Assembly (NCBI GenBank): GCA_002432085.1
Contig: DJFN01000042.1
Span: 14,569-20,880 of the forward strand
Source of the DNA: Flavobacteriales bacterium UBA5871
GTDB lineage: Bacteria > Bacteroidota > Bacteroidia > Flavobacteriales_D > Crocinitomicaceae
DNA: 6,312 nucleotides
Direction: 5' to 3'
Below, piece by piece: positions 1 through 4,642 of this stretch (its first letter is position 1; every line of letters begins with the position of its first letter). Under the pieces are notes generated by a model. That model was not told the origin of the DNA. It saw only the letters and a list, made by a program, of their open reading frames with translations, and did not search any database. Both the position numbers and the translations under genes were made by a program.

Positions 1-831
1 GAATGGCACAACTTCGATCAGAATGTGATCACGTCCGACAACATTTCCGGAAAAGCCGAGGTGGCGATCGATTTCCGCGCCCCGTTCGACATGCGCAAAG
101 GGGTGTTGAAGGAACACATCGAGGCGCTCATTCACGTGAAAGTGACCAACGGAAACCTGAAAAACGTTTCGGCATTCAAAGAGCTTACCGCGAGTCTGAA
201 AACGCCGAAAACACGACTCGTGCTGAAAAAACGTGAGATCGAAGCGCTCGACGGCAAGCTGAATAACATTTCCTTCGAGACGCTGGAAAACACCATTTTC
301 ATCAAGAACAGCACGATTCGCATTCCTTCGATGGTGATCGAATCTTCCGCGCTTGACATCACGACGGAAGGCTCGCACACGTTCAATAATTACATCGATT
401 ACAAATTCTCGTTCCGTTTCCGCGAGCTGAAATCGGTCAAAGACGAGTCGGAATTCGGCGAAGTGGTCGACGACGGAACCGGTGTTCGCGTGTGGGTGCG
501 CATGTTCGGTCCGCTCGACAATCCGACCATCGAATGGGACAAGCAGAGCAAAAAAGAACAGGCGAAAGAAAACCGTCAGGAAGCCAAAAACGAAGCGTTC
601 TCCATCCTGAAAACGGAGTTCGGTTTCAAGAAAAACGACACGACGGTGAAGCAATACATCCCGAAAACGCAGCAACACGAAGAGATTCGCATGCAATTCG
701 GTGACGAAGACGAGCCCGATCCGGTGGAACAGAAAAAGAAAAAAGAGAGCAAGCTCCTGAACAACATCCGCGAGAAAACGCAGAAGCTGAAGAACAACCA
801 GCAGAACGAAGTGGAGTTTGAGGTGGAATAA
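1..831 (+). CDS. AsmA-like C-terminal region protein (5' truncated)
   Basis: The reading frame is open from base 1 (first residues EWHNFDQN) to the TAA at 829-831, so this is the last 276 residues of a longer protein. The GTG at 25 is only an internal in-frame codon. What is seen: alternating beta-strand-like segments, then a stretch at visible residues about 92-142 (FETLENTIFIKNSTIRIPSM onward) followed by a YIDYKFSFRF strand. This resembles the C-terminal region of AsmA-like proteins of Bacteroidota. Known of the family: AsmA-like proteins have an N-terminal membrane anchor and a long beta-rich region in the periplasm, and are linked to outer-membrane assembly or lipid transport between membranes. 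Odd: the last 95 or so residues are a very charged, Lys/Glu/Gln-rich, probably helical or disordered tail with a short acidic patch (GDEDEPDP) and a KKKK run. No downstream gene is close; a repeat element begins 5 bases after the stop. The family call is from pattern recognition and is moderately firm; substrate unknown. Confidence 0.72.
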   Translation, partial: EWHNFDQNVITSDNISGKAEVAIDFRAPFDMRKGVLKEHIEALIHVKVTNGNLKNVSAFKELTASLKTPKTRLVLKKREIEALDGKLNNISFETLENTIFIKNSTIRIPSMVIESSALDITTEGSHTFNNYIDYKFSFRFRELKSVKDESEFGEVVDDGTGVRVWVRMFGPLDNPTIEWDKQSKKEQAKENRQEAKNEAFSILKTEFGFKKNDTTVKQYIPKTQQHEEIRMQFGDEDEPDPVEQKKKKESKLLNNIREKTQKLKNNQQNEVEFEVE

Positions 832-947
832 TTTTACCACAAAGGAGCAAAGATTAAGTGCTTAGCTATGTTTGTTAAGGAAGCAAAGGGAATGCCTGTG
901 TAATGGCTTCCCACGAATGCGCGGATAATGAGCTGCATACCAATTAT

Positions 948-987
948 GGCGAATAACCCGCCTATGGCGGTTCACTAATCATTCGCC
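948..987. repeat. Central hairpin 1 of the nested repeat
   Basis: An outer perfect 7-base inverted repeat, GGCGAAT at 948-954 with ATTCGCC at 981-987, encloses a second perfect stem, CCGCC at 958-962 with GGCGG at 966-970, around a TAT loop. The two stems are stacked with small asymmetric internal loops. No T-run follows, so it does not look like an intrinsic terminator. Confidence 0.65.
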
Positions 988-1005
988 GGAAATCTGGTTT
1001 CCGGC
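985..1005. repeat. Central hairpin 2 of the nested repeat
   Basis: A perfect 8-base stem, GCCGGAAA at 985-992 with TTTCCGGC at 998-1005, has a 5-base TCTGG loop. It shares bases 985-987 with the outer stem of the preceding hairpin, so the two cannot fully form together. That leaves room for alternative folds. No T-run follows. Confidence 0.68.
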
Positions 1006-1157
1006 ATTCACCTACATTCAAAACACAGTACGTCTAATTTGTGTATTCGTGGAAAGCTTTGTTCCCTTTAGCAATATGGCTGTATAGACTCTTTGCTTCT
1101 TTGTGGTGAACAAACAATTCCCATTCATTTTTTCCGTTTTATACTACCTTAGAACCA

Positions 1158-2717
1158 ATGAATCTCTATTCCAACAAGCAAAAGTGGAAGATCGTGCTGA
1201 TGGCCGTGGCCCTCATCATGGTGGCTTTTTCCCTGTGGGCGTCCAACAATATTGTACAGCGCGTGAGCGATCGTGAGCGGATCCGTGCACGTCAATGGGC
1301 GGACGCGATCCGGAAAAAGGCCGAGCTGGTTGGATTTACCGATCGTGCGTTCCTCCAGCTGCGCGAATACGAGCGCAAACGCGTGAAGCTCTGGGCTGAT
1401 GCAACGACGGAGATTTCCCGGCCCATTCCCGGCGATCCGAACCGCAACTTCGATTTCCCGCTGGCGATCATCAACGACAACAAAGACATTCCGGTGATCA
1501 TCGTCGACGACCAGAACGTCATTTACGGCTACAACAATCTTGATTTCGACACTTCGAATATTCGTCCGCAATGGCCGGATGCCGATAAGAAAACGCTGGT
1601 CAAGCATTTCGAAGACAGTTTGCTGAAGCTCGCCCGAAGCTGGGGAAAACGCAGCAACGTATTCCACATCGAAGTCGTTCAGGGATTGACGATGTCGTAT
1701 TATTACACCGATTCCAAACGCACGGTCCAGCTGGAAAGCGAGCGGGATTCGCTGCTCACAGCATTCAACGCGGAGCTCATCTCGGATTCGCGGCTCGTAC
1801 CAGTCGTGCTCTACGACAAGGACCAGGAAAAGCTCATCGCTTCCAATCTTCCGAAAAAGAAAACCGATAGCCTGCAGCTGCAAAAGACGATTGCCAACCT
1901 CGCGCTGATCAACGATCCGATCGTTATCCGGTTCGACGACAGCATCAGTTTGCTTTACTACGACGACAGTCAGGAAGTCAAATTGCTGCAATATTATCCG
2001 TATATCCAGTTCCTGATCATCGGGCTGTTCGTTTTCATCGCCTACATGATGTTCAACACCTTCCGCAAGGCCGAGCAGAACCAGGTCTGGGCCGGAATGG
2101 CCAAGGAAACGGCCCACCAGCTCGGAACACCGCTTTCTTCGCTTATGGCGTGGATTCAGTTGCTGGAAACGCAGCCATCGGTCGATCCGAACATCATTAC
2201 CGAAATGCAGAAAGACGTGGAACGGCTCGATACCGTTTCGCAGCGTTTCTCCAAGATCGGCTCCGATGCGCAACTGCATTCGGCAGATATCCGCTCGACC
2301 GTCGAAGGCGTGGTAACTTACCTGCGACCACGCATTTCCGCACGCGTGAGCATGGATTTCATCGTTCAGCCCGCCCCTATTCCGGTGCGTCACAACAAAG
2401 CGCTGATGGAATGGGTGATGGAAAACATCCTGAAAAACGCCGTCGACGCGATGGAATCGTCCGGTGCGATCACGATCGACGTTCACACCACGCCGGAATG
2501 GGCACACATCGACATTTCGGATACCGGGAAAGGCTTGCTTCCGAAGCAGTTCAAAACCATTTTCCAGCCGGGCTACACGACCAAAAAACGCGGCTGGGGG
2601 CTCGGACTTTCACTCGTTCGCCGAATCGTGCGCGATTACCACAAAGGAAAAGTCTTCGTGCTGCGCTCTGAACCGGGAAAAGGAACGACCTTTCGCATCA
2701 GTCTTCCAATGAGTTAG
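1158..2717 (+). CDS. Membrane sensor histidine kinase (orphan)
   Basis: A complete 519-residue two-component kinase, ATG start, TAG stop. Order of parts: a transmembrane helix at residues 11-28; an extracytoplasmic region of about 250 residues with no family I can name; a second transmembrane helix at about 282-301; a short linker with no recognisable HAMP; an H-box ETAHQLGTPLSSL with phospho-accepting His320; an N-box NILKNAVDAM (Asn427 the expected Mg-binding residue); a G1 box DTGKGL at 455-460; an F-box-like FQPGYTTKKRG; a G2 box GWGLGLSL at 479-486; and a closing GKGTTF. All catalytic parts are present, so it should bind ATP, autophosphorylate on His320 and pass the phosphate to a response regulator. 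No regulator gene lies within the window. The large external domain suggests that it senses an envelope or extracellular cue; the ligand cannot be read. The start fits a signal-anchor beginning (MNLYSNKQKWK). A tight Shine-Dalgarno is absent, as is common in Bacteroidota. Confidence 0.93.
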   Translation: MNLYSNKQKWKIVLMAVALIMVAFSLWASNNIVQRVSDRERIRARQWADAIRKKAELVGFTDRAFLQLREYERKRVKLWADATTEISRPIPGDPNRNFDFPLAIINDNKDIPVIIVDDQNVIYGYNNLDFDTSNIRPQWPDADKKTLVKHFEDSLLKLARSWGKRSNVFHIEVVQGLTMSYYYTDSKRTVQLESERDSLLTAFNAELISDSRLVPVVLYDKDQEKLIASNLPKKKTDSLQLQKTIANLALINDPIVIRFDDSISLLYYDDSQEVKLLQYYPYIQFLIIGLFVFIAYMMFNTFRKAEQNQVWAGMAKETAHQLGTPLSSLMAWIQLLETQPSVDPNIITEMQKDVERLDTVSQRFSKIGSDAQLHSADIRSTVEGVVTYLRPRISARVSMDFIVQPAPIPVRHNKALMEWVMENILKNAVDAMESSGAITIDVHTTPEWAHIDISDTGKGLLPKQFKTIFQPGYTTKKRGWGLGLSLVRRIVRDYHKGKVFVLRSEPGKGTTFRISLPMS

Positions 2718-2794
2718 CATCCGGGCAACAAAATGGCACGTTATATGCTGTTTCACTAACAACACAGTTGTCCAGACCAACACAGAACTATTGA

Positions 2795-3754
2795 ATGAAA
2801 AAGATCTTAACGGCATTTCTGATCGGAGTTTCCGGTTTTTCGTATGCACAGCAAAGCCTTAATTCACCGAACGCAAAAGAAGGCGGCTTCTCCGGAAGCG
2901 TAAAATCCGTTCTTCAGAAAAGAGTCATGATCGACTCGGACAGCAGCCGTCGCGATGTGCCGGAAAGCTATACCGAATACACCAAAGAAGGCAATAAGTC
3001 GTTGTACAGGTCTTTGACCAACAGCCCTAAAATCTTTCAAAGGATCAGTACTTACGACGCTTCCAAAAAACTGATCGAGGTAAAGGAATATCAGGATACA
3101 TTGCTGGTTGGCAGAACGCTGTACGAATACGATTCCCAGAGCCGGAAAACGAAGGAGACGGTCTTTGCTCAAAACGGTATGCAGCGGGAGAAAACGCTCT
3201 ATTCCTATGACCAAGCCGGAAACCTGGTCGAAGAGCAATTGTTTGGTTTCGGCGATCTGTTCGTCCTGAAAAAGACGTATGAATATGACAAAAAGGGAAA
3301 TCGTCTGAGCATGAGAAGCTACAATGAAAAAAATGTGCTCACCTACGAATACCTTTACCAATACGACGAAAGAAACAACAAAACAGAACAGCAGTACCGG
3401 AAATCGTCCGGCTCCGTTCAGACTACGAAATACGTTTACAACGAAAAGAACAAGCTGACTAAATTATCCCAGTATAGCAACGATCAGCTCATCAGTGAAA
3501 CGGAGTATATGTATGATCAAAACGGCGTCAACACCGAAACCGTTCAGCGAAATCCGCAGAGCGAGTCAAAGACCGTCAGTCGCAACAACGAAAAAGGATT
3601 GACGACCGAAACCCTTGAATACAAAAACGATGAAGTCGTCGTTCGGCAAACCTGGCGCTACGATTATGACGCAGCCGGAAACTGGATCAGAAGCTACAAC
3701 TCTTACAACGGTCAATCGCCAACTATCACCGAGAGAGCATTTCAGTATTATTAA
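2795..3754 (+). CDS. Secreted YD-repeat (RHS-like) protein
   Basis: 319 residues. An N-terminal Sec signal peptide, MKKILTAFLIGVSGFSYA, should be cut after Ala18 (A-QQ). From about residue 85 the protein is a chain of YD-type repeats: STYD 86-88, YEYD 110-113, YSYD 136-139, YEYD 162-165, YQYD 188-191, YVYN 213-216, YMYD 238-241, a decayed SRNN at 262-265, YDYD 289-292, and a final FQYY at 316-319. Each motif is followed by a G-N/K-type turn and strands. Spacing is 24-27 residues. Family knowledge: such repeats build curled beta-sheet shells in RHS/teneurin proteins, and short secreted versions occur widely in Bacteroidota with unknown roles. There is no RHS core, PAAR, toxin tip or T9SS sorting domain, so I would not call it a polymorphic toxin. 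It is probably periplasmic or attached outside by other means. Codon use looks more A/T-rich than its neighbours, which may mean later acquisition. The 77-base gap from the kinase suggests its own transcription. Confidence 0.82.
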   Translation: MKKILTAFLIGVSGFSYAQQSLNSPNAKEGGFSGSVKSVLQKRVMIDSDSSRRDVPESYTEYTKEGNKSLYRSLTNSPKIFQRISTYDASKKLIEVKEYQDTLLVGRTLYEYDSQSRKTKETVFAQNGMQREKTLYSYDQAGNLVEEQLFGFGDLFVLKKTYEYDKKGNRLSMRSYNEKNVLTYEYLYQYDERNNKTEQQYRKSSGSVQTTKYVYNEKNKLTKLSQYSNDQLISETEYMYDQNGVNTETVQRNPQSESKTVSRNNEKGLTTETLEYKNDEVVVRQTWRYDYDAAGNWIRSYNSYNGQSPTITERAFQYY

Positions 3755-3768
3755 TTCAATTGTGTTGT

Positions 3769-3776
3769 TACTTTTA
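3769..3776 (+). promoter_or_regulatory. Possible -7 promoter element before the sigma factor
   Basis: TACTTTTA matches the Bacteroidota -7 consensus TAnnTTTG at all but the last base. It lies in the 53-base gap after the YD-repeat gene and would give a short leader of roughly 25 bases before the TTG start at 3808. No matching TTTG -33 box is seen at the usual distance, so the call is weak. Confidence 0.28.
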
Positions 3777-3807
3777 CGCGGCGAAGCATTTCTTCTAAAA
3801 GATCACA

Positions 3808-4368
3808 TTGTTTAACCGACGAAAAACAGCTGCAAACGAGGCCGACCAGATCCGGATGGCGCAACGGGATAACCGGCATTCCGGTCCGTTGTACGAAGCT
3901 TATTTCGAGCAGATTTACCGGTTTATCTTCAAGCGACTCGGCGGCGACGAAGCGGCTTCGGGCGATCTCACTCAGCACACCTTCATCAAAGCGATGGCCA
4001 ACATCAGCAAGTATGAAGACCGCGGATTGCCTTTCAGCGCGTGGCTTTACCGCATCGCTCAGAACGAAGTGAATATGTTCTTCCGCTCGCAGCAGCGCAA
4101 CTATTTCGTGGAGATCAACGAGCGCCAGCTTTCCGGCCTTCTCGAAGAATCCGGCGAAACCGGTTTTACGCAGCAGGACCTCGAACAGCTGATCAATGTG
4201 ATCAATAACCTCGAAGAATCACACCTGGACCTCATCGAATTACGGTTTTTCCAGAACATGAGCTTCAAGGAAATTGCCGATATTTACAGTATAACGGAAG
4301 CAAATGCAAAAATGCGCCTGTACCGTCTCCTTGAGAAAATCAGGCTTCAATGGAAAGAAACGCTATGA
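3808..4368 (+). CDS. RNA polymerase ECF-type sigma-70 factor
   Basis: 186 residues from a TTG start, TGA stop; typical ECF size with only regions 2 and 4. Region 2 spans about residues 28-97: LYEAYFEQIYRFIFKRLGG, then DLTQHTFIKAMANI (2.1-2.2, core-binding), then FSAWLYRIAQNEVNMFFRSQ (2.3-2.4, melting and -10 recognition). A linker (98-124) leads to region 4 at about 125-183, with a helix-turn-helix at 151-179 (FKEIADIYSITEANAKMRLY) for -35 contact. Start choice: an in-frame TAA at 3796 limits the 5' end; the only starts ahead of region 2 are TTG 3808 and ATG 3856. I prefer TTG 3808 because the basic MFNRRK lead is plausible for this group, but ATG 3856 (170 residues) would still keep region 2 intact. 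The next gene overlaps the stop codon (ATGA), so the two are likely co-translated. The regulon cannot be read here. Confidence 0.92.
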   Translation: MFNRRKTAANEADQIRMAQRDNRHSGPLYEAYFEQIYRFIFKRLGGDEAASGDLTQHTFIKAMANISKYEDRGLPFSAWLYRIAQNEVNMFFRSQQRNYFVEINERQLSGLLEESGETGFTQQDLEQLINVINNLEESHLDLIELRFFQNMSFKEIADIYSITEANAKMRLYRLLEKIRLQWKETL

Positions 4369-4568
4369 GAAAGTTCAAATTAAATACGGAATCTAAGCCC
4401 CAGGAACCTACCCGGGAGCAACTGGCCCGTTACAAGGACTTTGCGAGCGTTTCCCATCAGTACGACCGCATCGCAAAACGTCCGAAAAAGCCGCTTTACA
4501 AAGATCCGAAGCTCTTTCTGCTCCTGCTCATCATCGGGATCGTGTTCCTGTTGCTGTTTTTGGAGTAA
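4365..4568 (+). CDS. Small tail-anchored membrane protein coupled to the sigma factor
   Basis: From the ATG at 4365 this encodes 67 residues (MRKFKLNTESK...), stop TAA at 4566-4568. The ATG overlaps the sigma factor's TGA as ATGA, with a purine-rich GGAAAG at 4352-4357 upstream. An in-frame ATG at 4350 would add five residues (MERNA) and a longer overlap; I favour 4365. The first 46 or so residues are polar and basic (KRPKKPLYKDPK just before the membrane), followed by one strongly hydrophobic helix, LFLLLLIIGIVFLLLF, ending the protein with only LE beyond. By the positive-inside rule the N-terminal part stays in the cytoplasm, as in a tail-anchored protein. I recognise no named family. Its position suggests that it controls or tethers the sigma factor, as a minimal anti-sigma would, but it shows no zinc-binding HxxxCxxC motif and no FecR-like domain. 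That function is inference. Confidence 0.8.
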   Translation: MRKFKLNTESKPQEPTREQLARYKDFASVSHQYDRIAKRPKKPLYKDPKLFLLLLIIGIVFLLLFLE

Positions 4569-4585
4569 CAACAATCTCCCCGAGA

Positions 4586-4601
4586 GAAAGCATTTGCTTT
4601 C
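4586..4601. terminator. Possible shared hairpin between convergent genes
   Basis: A perfect 6-base stem, GAAAGC at 4586-4591 with GCTTTC at 4596-4601, has a 4-base ATTT loop. It lies in the 74-base gap between the small membrane protein gene and the convergent minus-strand gene, where a bidirectional terminator would be expected. The stem is short and modest in GC, and neither side has a T-run, so the function is uncertain. The rest of the gap (4602-4642) shows nothing else. Confidence 0.3.
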
Positions 4602-4642
4602 GAAGACCAAGCGTTAGTGCCGGGAAAAGGGGGAGGATGAAT

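Larger units (their letters stand above)
836..1107. repeat. Nested inverted-repeat intergenic element
   Basis: This palindrome-like unit fills almost the whole 326-base gap. Outer arms: 836-853 (ACCACAAAGGAGCAAAGA) and 1090-1107 are inverted copies matching at 17 of 18 bases. Next pair: 863-888 with 1057-1082, 18 of 26. Next: 907-922 with 1041-1056, 13 of 16, around a CCACGAAT/ATTCGTGG core. The left arm has 18 extra bases (889-906). Of the 12 mismatches in these three pairs, 7 would be G-U pairs in a top-strand RNA. The centre (923-1040) contains two further hairpins, listed separately. I see no open reading frame of note and no transposase. Possible identities are a MITE-like or REP/BIME-like dispersed repeat, or a structured untranslated RNA. 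The symmetry is read directly; mobility and transcription are inference. Confidence 0.75.

Noticed and set aside
3..236. Short plus-strand frame overlapping the AsmA-like gene
   Set aside because: Arg-rich out-of-frame shadow of the AsmA-like coding sequence, with no independent signals.
1145..1152. TACCTTAG just before the kinase start as a -7 promoter box
   Set aside because: It differs from TAnnTTTG by one base, but sits only five bases from the ATG (which would need a leaderless message) and no -33 TTTG box is seen upstream.
832..1157. tRNA or small known RNA in the gap before the kinase
   Set aside because: No tRNA cloverleaf, T-loop GTTCGANTC-type motif or riboswitch core was found; the structure present is the nested palindrome instead.
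1149..2507. 452-residue open frame on the minus strand opposite the histidine kinase
   Set aside because: It lies fully antisense to a gene with all kinase motifs. Its protein is His/Arg/Val-rich with no recognisable domain, as expected when the complement of a GC-ending-codon gene stays open by chance.
2768..2794. TTG (2768) plus TATTGA (2789) as a promoter for the YD-repeat gene
   Set aside because: The spacing is near 18 bases, but the second box touches the ATG at 2795 and matches TAnnTTTG poorly.
2795..3754. RHS polymorphic toxin
   Set aside because: Only short YD repeats with a signal peptide are present; there is no RHS core motif, PAAR/VgrG link, variable toxin tip or immunity gene next to it.
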